DNA from: Lachnospira sp. UBA5912
GTDB taxonomy: Bacteria > Bacillota > Clostridia > Lachnospirales > Lachnospiraceae
Assembly: GCA_002435585.1 (NCBI GenBank)
Contig: DJDY01000205.1
Span: 1-14,712 of the forward strand
Direction: 5' to 3'
Length of the DNA: 14,712 nt
Shown here: piece by piece, positions 7,491 to 14,712 of the stretch
Layout of the letters: each line of letters starts with the position of its first letter
Position numbering within the stretch: the first letter of the stretch is position 1
The notes under the pieces: generated by a model
Databases searched by the model: none
Seen by the model: only the letters and a program-made list of their open reading frames with translations
Told to the model about the DNA's origin: nothing
Position numbers and translations under genes: made by a program

Positions 7491-8906
7491 TTGGTTTTAA
7501 ATGTAATATTGGCAATACTTGTATTAAGCATAATAATTATTATACATGAGTTTGGGCATTTTATAGTTGCGAAAGCTAATGGTATAACGGTAGTTGAGTT
7601 TTCACTTGGTTTTGGTCCTAAGCTGCTGCATTTCAAAAAAGGAGAGACAGAGTATTGTCTTAAGCTTCTTCCTTTTGGTGGTGCGTGTATCATGCTTGGA
7701 GAAGATTTTCTTGAGGCAGAAAGCGAAGATGATGAAGGTGACAGCGATGAATCAGAATCCATAGACAATGCAGCACATCGTGGGGAAGCAACGGCAGGCG
7801 GTTATATGTCACAGAAGGCTAAAGATGAGGCACTTGAGCAGGGATATGATATGTCGAAGTCTTTTGCCAACAAGTCAGTGTGGTCAAGAATAGCAGTTAT
7901 AGCAGCAGGTCCGGTATTTAACTTTATTCTTGCTTTCGTATGCGCTATTGTTATAGTTGGAAGCATAGGATATGACCCATGCAGGGTAGATATACTGTAT
8001 GAAGATTCTCCAGCCGCCGTAGCAGGTCTTCAGGAGGGGGATACAATAGTTAAAGTGAATGACCAGAAGGTTACGTTCTATAGGGATTATTCATTTTACA
8101 GATATTACCATGCTGATGAAACTATGAATATAACATATGTAAGGGATGGACAGAAGCATACGACAACACTTGCTCCTGAGTATGTTAAACAGGAAAAGTA
8201 TCAGATAGGTATTACACTTGAGCAGAATGGCTCAATAGATTCTGTGTCAGATGGAACTCCGGCGGCTGTGGCAGGTATTAAGAAGGGTGATAAAATAGTT
8301 GCTGTTAATGGTGTATCGGTTGATAACAGTACACAGATAAGCGACCAGATAAACAAATGCAACGGACAAAGTATAGATGTTACTGTGTTAAGAGATGGAG
8401 CAGATCTGACATTATCAATGACTCCTAAATATGTGGAAAATGAATATTATTATACAGGATTCGCGTGCTATGGAGCAAGAGATAAGGTTTCTCCAATAGA
8501 AACACTTAAATATGCTGCAGGCGAAGTAAGATACAGTGTTAATACAGTTATAAGAAGTCTTGGTATGATGTTTACAGGAAAGGTTGGTATCAATGACTTG
8601 TCAGGTCCTGTAGGAACAGTAAGCATAATGAGTGATATTGTTGAGGAGAGTAAGGCAGATGGTGCTTTTTATGTATTCTTAAACCTGCTTAATCTTGCAG
8701 GTCTTATAAGTTCCAATCTTGGAGTTATGAATCTGCTTCCTATACCTGCACTTGATGGAGGAAGGCTTGTATTTCTTATACTCGAGGTGCTAAGAGGTAA
8801 GCCTGTTAAGAAAGAGCATGAAGGAATAGTTCATTTTGTAGGAATGATTCTTTTGCTTGCGCTTATGGTTTATATCATGTTTAAGGATATAAGAGGACTG
8901 TTCTAG
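7491..8906 (+). CDS. rseP: RseP/RasP site-2 intramembrane zinc metalloprotease with tandem PDZ domains
   Basis: The 471-residue membrane protease cleaves transmembrane substrates such as anti-sigma factors or remnant signal peptides. The zinc motif HEFGH is at residues 19-23 in the first membrane helix, and the second motif with the third ligand, LDGG, is at 421-424 after NLLPIPA. Two PDZ domains are visible in tandem at about 165-235 and 240-312, each with the GDxIVxVN turn. Many Gram-positive homologues have one PDZ. Between PFGGACIMLGE and NKSVWSRIAVIAAG lies an insert of about 55 residues (72-127), very acidic at 73-92. The start is TTG 7491: an in-frame TGA at 7470-7472 bounds the frame, and GGAGG is at 7475-7479, a rather long 11 bases away. 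This and the neighbouring membrane and isoprenoid genes suggest an envelope-maintenance operon. Confidence 0.93.
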   Translation: MVLNVILAILVLSIIIIIHEFGHFIVAKANGITVVEFSLGFGPKLLHFKKGETEYCLKLLPFGGACIMLGEDFLEAESEDDEGDSDESESIDNAAHRGEATAGGYMSQKAKDEALEQGYDMSKSFANKSVWSRIAVIAAGPVFNFILAFVCAIVIVGSIGYDPCRVDILYEDSPAAVAGLQEGDTIVKVNDQKVTFYRDYSFYRYYHADETMNITYVRDGQKHTTTLAPEYVKQEKYQIGITLEQNGSIDSVSDGTPAAVAGIKKGDKIVAVNGVSVDNSTQISDQINKCNGQSIDVTVLRDGADLTLSMTPKYVENEYYYTGFACYGARDKVSPIETLKYAAGEVRYSVNTVIRSLGMMFTGKVGINDLSGPVGTVSIMSDIVEESKADGAFYVFLNLLNLAGLISSNLGVMNLLPIPALDGGRLVFLILEVLRGKPVKKEHEGIVHFVGMILLLALMVYIMFKDIRGLF

Positions 8907-8909
8907 ACG

Positions 8910-8927
8910 GCTTAATGTATATTAAGC
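8910..8927 (+). other. Short hairpin just after rseP
   Basis: GCTTAAT (8910-8916) and ATTAAGC (8921-8927) form a perfect 7-bp stem with a GTAT loop, four bases after the rseP stop. There is no T run behind it, so it is unlikely to terminate by itself and may mark an RNA end or processing point. A second small stem, CAGAT/ATCTG at 8983-8996, is followed by CTCTTTT. I see no convincing promoter in the 174-base rseP-ispG gap. Confidence 0.4.
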
Positions 8928-9010
8928 AAATGTAATATAAGACAGATGAAAGTTAATAAATATTGGGAATTAGTGTGAAAGTCAGATTGATATCTGCTCT
9001 TTTGCACGCG

Positions 9011-9080
9011 GGATTGGTGTATGCGCACACTTCACACAAGCCCGTTATGCGCAAAAATGTGCGCAGAAGTGAGGATTGGT
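9011..9080 (+). repeat. Palindromic element bounded by an 8-bp direct repeat at the ispG start
   Basis: An exact direct repeat GGATTGGT occurs at 9011-9018 and 9073-9080. Between them, 54 bases are half G+C by my count, clearly above the AT-rich surroundings. They contain the palindrome TGCGCA three times (9022-9027, 9048-9053, 9060-9065), and TGCGCACA (9022-9029) is the reverse complement of TGTGCGCA (9058-9065). The element ends at the ribosome site GAGG (9071-9074) of ispG. The layout is what a small inserted repeat with a target-site duplication would leave, but one copy cannot prove this. It also adds an open frame in phase with ispG from ATG 9021. Confidence 0.55.
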
Positions 9081-10136
9081 ATGTATAGAGATAATACAAA
9101 GGTTATTAAAATCGGAGATAAACTTATTGGTGGCGGTAATCCTATTATGATTCAGTCTATGACTAACACTCATACAGAGGATGTTAAAGCAACTGTTGAA
9201 CAGATATTAAGACTCGAAAAAGCAGGATGTGATATCATAAGATGTACAGTTCCAACAATAGAAGCGGCACATGCAGTACGTGAGATTAAGAAACAGATTC
9301 ATATACCACTTGTAGCCGATATACACTTTGATTACAAGATGGCTATAGCGGCTATAGAGAATGGAGCTGACAAGATAAGAATCAATCCTGGCAATATAGG
9401 TTCAACAGATAAGATAAAAGCGGTAGTGGATGTTGCCAAGTCAAGAAATATACCTATAAGAGTTGGTGTTAACAGTGGTTCACTTGAAAAAGACCTGGTT
9501 GAAAAATACAATGGAGTTACGGCGGAAGGACTTGTTGAGAGTGCACTTGATAAAGTTAAGATAATAGAAGATCTTGGATATGATAACCTTGTTATAAGTA
9601 TCAAGTCGTCAGATGTTTTAATGTGCGTAAAGGCACACGAGCTTATAGCTAAGCAGACTAACTACCCATTACATGTAGGAATAACAGAGTCAGGTACAAT
9701 ATTCTCAGGCAGTATCAAGTCAGCAATAGGATTAGGACTCATACTCAATCAGGGTATAGGTGATACAATCAGGGTATCATTAACAGATGATCCTGTAAGA
9801 GAGGTTGAAGCAGCAAAGCTTATATTAAGAACACTTGGACTTAGAAAAGGTGGCATAGAAGTCGTTTCATGTCCGACATGTGGAAGAACCAGAATAGATC
9901 TTATAGGACTTGCATCAAAGGTAGAAGAGCTTGTTAAGAATTATGACCTTGATATAAAGATTGCTGTTATGGGTTGTGTTGTTAATGGACCAGGTGAGGC
10001 GAAAGAGGCTGATCTTGGAATAGCAGGCGGAGACGGCTGTGGAGTCCTTATAAAACATGGCGAGATAGTTAAGAAGTTTGATGAGGATAAGCTGTTATCA
10101 GTGTTAAAGGATGAACTTGATAACTGGCAGGCATAA
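9081..10136 (+). CDS. ispG: 4-hydroxy-3-methylbut-2-en-1-yl diphosphate synthase (GcpE)
   Basis: The 351-residue iron-sulfur enzyme reduces MEcPP to HMBPP, the penultimate step of the MEP pathway begun by Dxr upstream. The N-terminal TIM barrel contains GGGNPIMIQSMTNT (17-30) and PLVADIHFDYKMA (76-88). The C-terminal domain carries the predicted [4Fe-4S] ligands Cys264 and Cys267 (SCPTCGRT), Cys299 (GCVVNGPGEA) and Glu306, with the spacing known from the E. coli enzyme. Length fits the compact bacterial form. I chose ATG 9081, with GAGG at 9071-9074 six bases upstream. An in-frame ATG at 9021 would add 20 residues encoded by the palindromic element and lies outside the conserved family. polC starts 17 bases after the stop. 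Confidence 0.95.
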   Translation: MYRDNTKVIKIGDKLIGGGNPIMIQSMTNTHTEDVKATVEQILRLEKAGCDIIRCTVPTIEAAHAVREIKKQIHIPLVADIHFDYKMAIAAIENGADKIRINPGNIGSTDKIKAVVDVAKSRNIPIRVGVNSGSLEKDLVEKYNGVTAEGLVESALDKVKIIEDLGYDNLVISIKSSDVLMCVKAHELIAKQTNYPLHVGITESGTIFSGSIKSAIGLGLILNQGIGDTIRVSLTDDPVREVEAAKLILRTLGLRKGGIEVVSCPTCGRTRIDLIGLASKVEELVKNYDLDIKIAVMGCVVNGPGEAKEADLGIAGGDGCGVLIKHGEIVKKFDEDKLLSVLKDELDNWQA

Positions 10137-10153
10137 GGGAAAGTGGAGATATA

Positions 10154-13100
10154 ATGTATAAGTTTTTGGAAGTGTTTAAAACACTTAAGTTGCCAGACGA
10201 TATAAAAGTATATATGGAAAATGTGGAGGTCACGAAGGTTTCGAAGACCTCCACTAATTCTCTTGCGCGTGTATACATAAAAAACGATAAAGTTATAAGC
10301 AAGAAGATTATATACAAAGTAGAGGATGCACTTAAAAAGCAGATATTCCGTATACAGAATATGGATGTGAGGATTATTGACCGTTACAGGCTGTCAGAAC
10401 AGTATACACCACAGACTATTATGGATGTGTATTATGACAGCATATTGTTTGAACTGGAAAAATACTGGACACTTGAGTATAATCTTTTAAAGAATTCAAC
10501 GTGGGAGTTTGAAAAAAGTGACCTTTTAGTTCTTACTCTTGAGGATGGTTTCTTAGCAAGAACATACGCAGATAACCTTACGGATTATTTTAAAAAGATA
10601 TACCTTAACCGGTTTGGCTTCGAGATAGATGTAGAATATAAATATGCAAGCAAGACAGAGAATCATTATGAAAAGGAAAATGCGCATAAACTGAATCTTC
10701 GCGTTAAACAGATAGAAGAACAGCTTCAGGCAGCCACACAGAATGGCGAGGGAGAAGGCAAAACACTAAGCGAAGCCGATAAAAACAGGAAAAAAGCAGA
10801 GCAGAAGGCTAAGGCAGCAGCATTTTTTAATGAGAGAGGAGCAACAGGTAAAGATCTTACAAGATATAGAAAACCAGCTAATCAGGATGTGCTGTACGGA
10901 AGGGATTTCAATGATGAAGTAACTGCGATTGAACAGCTCGAAACACCTGTTGGTGAAGTGGTTATTAATGGCATGGTTATGAGCGTTGAACCAAGACCTA
11001 TAAGAGACGAGAGAACGATTCTTTCAATAGCTGTTACCGATTTCACGGACAGCATTATAGTAAAAATGTTTGTTAAGAATGAGCAGCTTGACGATATATA
11101 TGGTTTTATCAAAGAAGGTAGTTTTCTTAAGATAAAGGGAATAGCTGCCATGGATAAGTATGACCAGGAGATAGCTATATCTAATGTTTCGGGTATACGT
11201 AAAGGAACAGATAACAGAAGTGTAAGAACAGACCTTGCACTTAATAAAAGAGTTGAGCTTCATTGTCATACCAAGATGAGTGATATGGATGGTGTGTCAA
11301 GAGCCAGTGATATCATTAATCAGGCCATAAAGTGGGGGCATAAAGCAGTTGCAATAACTGATCATGGTGTTGTGCAGGCATTCACAGAAGCATATCATAC
11401 TATGCAGAAGCTGTGGGGAAAGTATGAGGCAAAGGGAGAAAAACTTGATTTCAAGGTTATATACGGAGTCGAGGCTTATCTTGTGGACGATACGAAAAGT
11501 ATAGTAACAAACCCCACAGGACAGGATTTCTCTGGCGAGTTCGTCGTGTTTGACCTTGAGACAACGGGATTTTCGGCACTGGTAGATAAGGTTATAGAGA
11601 TAGGTGCTGTAAAGATAAAAGATGGTGAGATAGTAGACAGATTTTCTACATTTGTTAATCCTAAAGTACCTATATCGTTTAGAATCGAAAATCTTACAGG
11701 AATAAGTGACCAGATGGTTATGTCATCAGGAACTATAGAACAGATACTTCCAGACTTTCTTAAGTTCTGCGATGGGTGTGTTATGGTTGCACATAATGCA
11801 GAGTTTGATATGAGTTTTATCATTAATAATGCAGAACGCTTAGGCCTGGAATTCTCACCTACATATATAGATACTGTGTTGTTATCGCAGTTTCTTATAC
11901 CAGCACTTCATAACTATAAGCTTGATACGCTTACAAAGCATCTGAATGTAGTTCTTGATAATCATCACAGAGCCGTAGATGATGCTGAGGCAACAGCGCA
12001 TATATTCTTAAAACTTATAAAAATGCTTGCTGACAGGGACATATATACACTTGATAAGCTGAATGAAGAGGGAACTCTTGATGAAGAATCTATAAAGAAG
12101 CTTCATCAGTATCATTGTATAATACTTGCTGCTAATGAGATGGGAAGAATTAACCTGTACAGGCTTGTATCTGCATCGCATATGCAGTATTTTAACAGAT
12201 TCCCAAAGATACCTAAGAGTCTTGTAAATAAGTATCGTGAGGGGCTTATAATAGGAAGTGCGTGTGAGGCAGGTGAGCTGTTCCGTGCAATGGTTAATGG
12301 ACGTTCTGATGCAGAGATTGCAAGAATAGTTAACTTCTATGATTACCTTGAGGTCCAGCCTATAGGCAACAACAGGTTCATGATAGAGAAGGAAGACTAT
12401 TATGTAAAAGACGAAGAAGATTTAAGAGATCTTAACAGAAGAGTGATATCACTTGGTGAGAAGTTCGATAAACCGGTAGTTGCAACATGTGATGTGCATT
12501 TTCTTAATCCGGAGGATGAAATATACAGAAGAATAATTATGGCTGGCAAAGGTTTTGATGATGCTGATAATCAGCCGCCTCTTTACCTTCACACAACAGA
12601 TGAGATGCTTCATGAGTTCGATTATCTTGGAAGTGATAAAGCTTATGAGATAGTTGTGACTAACACCAATAAGATTATGAATATGTGTGAGGAGATAATA
12701 CCAGTAAGACCTGATAAAAGACCTCCTGTAATCGAGAATTCAGACCAGATGTTAAGAACAATATGCCATAACAGGGCACACGAGATATATGGTCCGGATT
12801 TGCCTGAAATAGTTACGGAAAGACTTGAAAGAGAGCTTAACTCAATTATATCAAACGGATATTCCGTTATGTATATTATTGCACAGAAGCTTGTGTGGAA
12901 GTCAAACGATGACGGATATCTGGTAGGCTCAAGAGGTTCGGTTGGATCTTCATTTGCAGCGACTATGGCTGGTATAACTGAGGTTAATCCCCTTAGTCCG
13001 CATTACCTGTGTCCTAAGTGTTATTATGTTGATTTTTATTCAGATGATGTAAAGAAATTCGCAGGTGGTGCGGGATGCGATATGCCTGATAAGATGTGTC

Positions 13101-14620
13101 CTAAGTGCGGACATAAGTTAAATAAGCTCGGGTTTGATATACCATTCGAGACATTCCTTGGATTTAAAGGTAATAAGGAGCCTGATATTGACCTTAACTT
13201 TTCCAATGAATACCAGAGTAAGGCGCATGCCTACACAGAGGTTATATTTGGCAAGGGTCAGACGTTTAAAGCAGGAACGATAGGTACAGTTGCTGAGAAA
13301 ACCGCATATGGATATGTGTTAAAGTATCTTGAGGAAAGAGGAAAGGTAAAGAGACGTTGTGAAATAGAAAGAATCGCTAAGGGCTGTATAGATATACGAA
13401 GAACAACAGGGCAGCATCCAGGAGGAATAGTTGTACTTCCTATTGGAGATGAGATACACTCATTTACGCCCATACAACATCCGGCTAATGATGTTAAGAG
13501 TGGCATAGTAACGACACATTTCGATTATCACAGTATTGACCACAACCTGTTAAAGCTTGATATACTGGGTCATCTTGATCCGACTATGATACGTATGCTT
13601 CAAGACCTTACGGGTATTGATCCACTTGAGATTCCGCTGGATTCCAAAGAAGTTATGTCACTTTTTAAAGATACATCAGCTCTTGGCATAAAACCTGAGG
13701 ATATAGGAGGATGCAAGCTCGGAGCACTTGGAATACCGGAATTTGGTACAGACTTTGCCATGCAGATGCTTATAGATACAAAGCCACAGTATTTTTCAGA
13801 TCTTGTAAGAATAGCAGGACTTTCACATGGTACAGATGTATGGCTTGGTAACGCACAGACACTTCTTAAGGAAGGCAAAGCTACTATATCTACTGCTATA
13901 TGTACAAGAGATGATATTATGATATACCTTATACAGAAAGGACTAGAAAGTGAACTTGCATTTACTATTATGGAGAAGGTAAGAAAAGGAAAAGGACTTA
14001 CACCGGAATGGGAACAGATTATGAGAGAACATGGTGTTCCTGACTGGTATATCTGGTCTTGTAATAAGATTCAGTATATGTTCCCTAAGGCACATGCCGC
14101 AGCATATGTTATGATGGCATGGCGTGTTGCATATTGTAAGGTGTTTTATCCGCTGGCTTATTACTGTGCTTACTTTAGTATAAGGGCAGATGCTTTTGAT
14201 TATGAAAAGATGGCTATGGGAAGAGAACGTCTTGAATATTATCTTAATATATATAAAGCAAAGAAAGCTGATGGTACTATAGAAAAAACAGAACTTGATG
14301 AATACAAGGATATGAGAATAGTCCAGGAAATGTATGCGCGTGGGTACGAATTCATACCAATAGATATATACAAGGCAAAGGCAAGAAGTTTCCAGATAAT
14401 AGATGGTAAAATCATGCCATCGTTTAAGGTTGTATCCAAAATAGGTGAATCTGCTGGAGAATCTATAGAAATAGCGGCAAGAGCTGGCAAGTTCTTATCA
14501 AAGGATGACTTAAGACAGCGCGCTAAAATAGGTCAGACGGTTATTGATAAGCTGAGTGAATTAAAGCTTCTTGATGGTATGGCGGAGAGCAACCAGCTAT
14601 CGTTGTTTGATGTATTATGA
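10154..14620 (+). CDS. polC: DNA polymerase III alpha subunit, Gram-positive PolC type
   Basis: This 1488-residue replicative polymerase with built-in proofreading copies the chromosome together with DnaE. In order: an N-terminal domain, an OB fold (about 262-350), and the first half of a PHP domain beginning near LHCHTKMSDMDG (369-380). Inserted in the PHP domain is a DEDDh 3'-5' exonuclease (about 460-625) with Asp467 and Glu469 (FDLETTG), Asp552 (HNAEFD), His605 and Asp610 (HRAVDD). The polymerase core has RGSVGSS (927-933), a cysteine cluster (Cys953, 956, 975, 982, 985) and the catalytic PDIDLNFS at 1010-1017. The C-terminal QLSLF is a typical sliding-clamp binding peptide. Length is normal to slightly long. 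ATG 10154 has GGAG at 10145-10148. It ends the operon in this window and is intact. Confidence 0.98.
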   Translation: MYKFLEVFKTLKLPDDIKVYMENVEVTKVSKTSTNSLARVYIKNDKVISKKIIYKVEDALKKQIFRIQNMDVRIIDRYRLSEQYTPQTIMDVYYDSILFELEKYWTLEYNLLKNSTWEFEKSDLLVLTLEDGFLARTYADNLTDYFKKIYLNRFGFEIDVEYKYASKTENHYEKENAHKLNLRVKQIEEQLQAATQNGEGEGKTLSEADKNRKKAEQKAKAAAFFNERGATGKDLTRYRKPANQDVLYGRDFNDEVTAIEQLETPVGEVVINGMVMSVEPRPIRDERTILSIAVTDFTDSIIVKMFVKNEQLDDIYGFIKEGSFLKIKGIAAMDKYDQEIAISNVSGIRKGTDNRSVRTDLALNKRVELHCHTKMSDMDGVSRASDIINQAIKWGHKAVAITDHGVVQAFTEAYHTMQKLWGKYEAKGEKLDFKVIYGVEAYLVDDTKSIVTNPTGQDFSGEFVVFDLETTGFSALVDKVIEIGAVKIKDGEIVDRFSTFVNPKVPISFRIENLTGISDQMVMSSGTIEQILPDFLKFCDGCVMVAHNAEFDMSFIINNAERLGLEFSPTYIDTVLLSQFLIPALHNYKLDTLTKHLNVVLDNHHRAVDDAEATAHIFLKLIKMLADRDIYTLDKLNEEGTLDEESIKKLHQYHCIILAANEMGRINLYRLVSASHMQYFNRFPKIPKSLVNKYREGLIIGSACEAGELFRAMVNGRSDAEIARIVNFYDYLEVQPIGNNRFMIEKEDYYVKDEEDLRDLNRRVISLGEKFDKPVVATCDVHFLNPEDEIYRRIIMAGKGFDDADNQPPLYLHTTDEMLHEFDYLGSDKAYEIVVTNTNKIMNMCEEIIPVRPDKRPPVIENSDQMLRTICHNRAHEIYGPDLPEIVTERLERELNSIISNGYSVMYIIAQKLVWKSNDDGYLVGSRGSVGSSFAATMAGITEVNPLSPHYLCPKCYYVDFYSDDVKKFAGGAGCDMPDKMCPKCGHKLNKLGFDIPFETFLGFKGNKEPDIDLNFSNEYQSKAHAYTEVIFGKGQTFKAGTIGTVAEKTAYGYVLKYLEERGKVKRRCEIERIAKGCIDIRRTTGQHPGGIVVLPIGDEIHSFTPIQHPANDVKSGIVTTHFDYHSIDHNLLKLDILGHLDPTMIRMLQDLTGIDPLEIPLDSKEVMSLFKDTSALGIKPEDIGGCKLGALGIPEFGTDFAMQMLIDTKPQYFSDLVRIAGLSHGTDVWLGNAQTLLKEGKATISTAICTRDDIMIYLIQKGLESELAFTIMEKVRKGKGLTPEWEQIMREHGVPDWYIWSCNKIQYMFPKAHAAAYVMMAWRVAYCKVFYPLAYYCAYFSIRADAFDYEKMAMGRERLEYYLNIYKAKKADGTIEKTELDEYKDMRIVQEMYARGYEFIPIDIYKAKARSFQIIDGKIMPSFKVVSKIGESAGESIEIAARAGKFLSKDDLRQRAKIGQTVIDKLSELKLLDGMAESNQLSLFDVL
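10224..10253 (+). other. Stable stem-loop inside the 5' end of polC
   Basis: TGGAGGTC (10224-10231) and GACCTCCA (10246-10253) are perfect reverse complements, and CGAA (10233-10236) pairs with TTCG (10240-10243) inside, giving about 12 base pairs about 70 bases into the coding sequence. The codons used here (GTC, ACG, TCG, ACC, TCC) are uncommon elsewhere in this AT-rich window, where GTT, ACA, TCA and ACT predominate. There is no T run, so it is not a simple terminator. Confidence 0.5.
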
Positions 14621-14628
14621 TGTAATGA

Positions 14629-14710
14629 GCGCAAAGAAAAAGAAAGCGGCTGCGAAGCAGACATTTACTTTTCTTGCGCCATTAACGAACGAACAGACAT
14701 GCGAAGCATG
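14629..14710. repeat. Inverted-repeat cluster downstream of polC
   Basis: GCGCAA (14629-14634) and GAAAA (14636-14640) pair with TTTTC (14669-14673) and TTGCGC (14674-14679). Inside is a small hairpin CTGC-GAA-GCAG (14650-14660), and after it a second one, CATGC-GAA-GCATG (14698-14710). GCGAAGCA and CAGACAT each occur twice (14652 and 14701; 14658 and 14694). The G+C-rich arms stand out from the AT-rich background. A 28-codon open frame runs through it (ATG 14625 to TGA 14709-14711), but it lacks a ribosome binding site and I do not call it a gene. The window ends here, so the true extent is unknown. Confidence 0.45.
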
Positions 14711-14712
14711 AC

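Noticed and set aside
9011..9080. CRISPR array fragment
   Set aside because: The repeated words are palindromes of 6-8 bases without regular repeat-spacer spacing, and no cas genes are present.
14625..14711. Small 28-residue Lys/Ala-rich protein after polC
   Set aside because: No ribosome binding site, and the whole frame is built from hairpin and repeat sequence, so coding is not supported.

Overview
The window is chromosomal DNA from a low-G+C Gram-positive bacterium, most likely a Clostridia member of the Lachnospiraceae type. The evidence is the Gram-positive replicative polymerase PolC at the right end, strong AGGAGG-type ribosome binding sites, AT-rich codon use (many AGA, ATA, CTT, ACA), two TTG starts, and the core order tsf ... 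pyrH-frr-uppS-cdsA-dxr-rseP-ispG-polC, which is known from clostridia. I infer the family from protein style and gene order. I cannot name a species.

Left part (1-2466). The last 23 codons of tsf (elongation factor Ts) are followed by two stem-loops, the second a textbook terminator. A gene-poor, AT-rich stretch of about 0.5 kb follows. It carries a near-consensus promoter, an early terminator-like hairpin and a perfect 8+8 bp inverted repeat. Then comes a complete methyl-accepting chemotaxis protein gene with its own terminator, so it looks like a single-gene transcription unit inserted between tsf and pyrH.

Middle (2391-4709). A good extended -10 promoter drives a bactofilin gene (polymer-forming cytoskeletal protein with a long acidic N-terminal tail) and, 37 bases later, pyrH (UMP kinase). 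After a 156-base gap comes frr (ribosome recycling factor), followed by a strong terminator-like hairpin only 18 bases before the next gene.

Right part (4728-14620). Six genes run in one direction: uppS, cdsA, dxr, rseP, ispG and polC. They link isoprenoid precursor synthesis (dxr and ispG, MEP pathway), the C55 lipid carrier (uppS), phospholipid synthesis (cdsA), intramembrane proteolysis (rseP) and replication (polC). uppS-cdsA, dxr-rseP and ispG-polC are tightly spaced. The rseP-ispG gap holds a compact, G+C-richer palindromic element bounded by an exact 8-bp direct repeat, directly at the ispG ribosome binding site.

Overall this is a conserved housekeeping region. I found no complete new defence, mobile or biosynthetic system. 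The points most worth checking are the short repeat-like element at the ispG start, the hairpins placed between or inside genes of the operon (frr-uppS, early polC, MCP leader), the MCP plus bactofilin placement between tsf and pyrH, and the RseP with tandem PDZ domains and an acidic insert.
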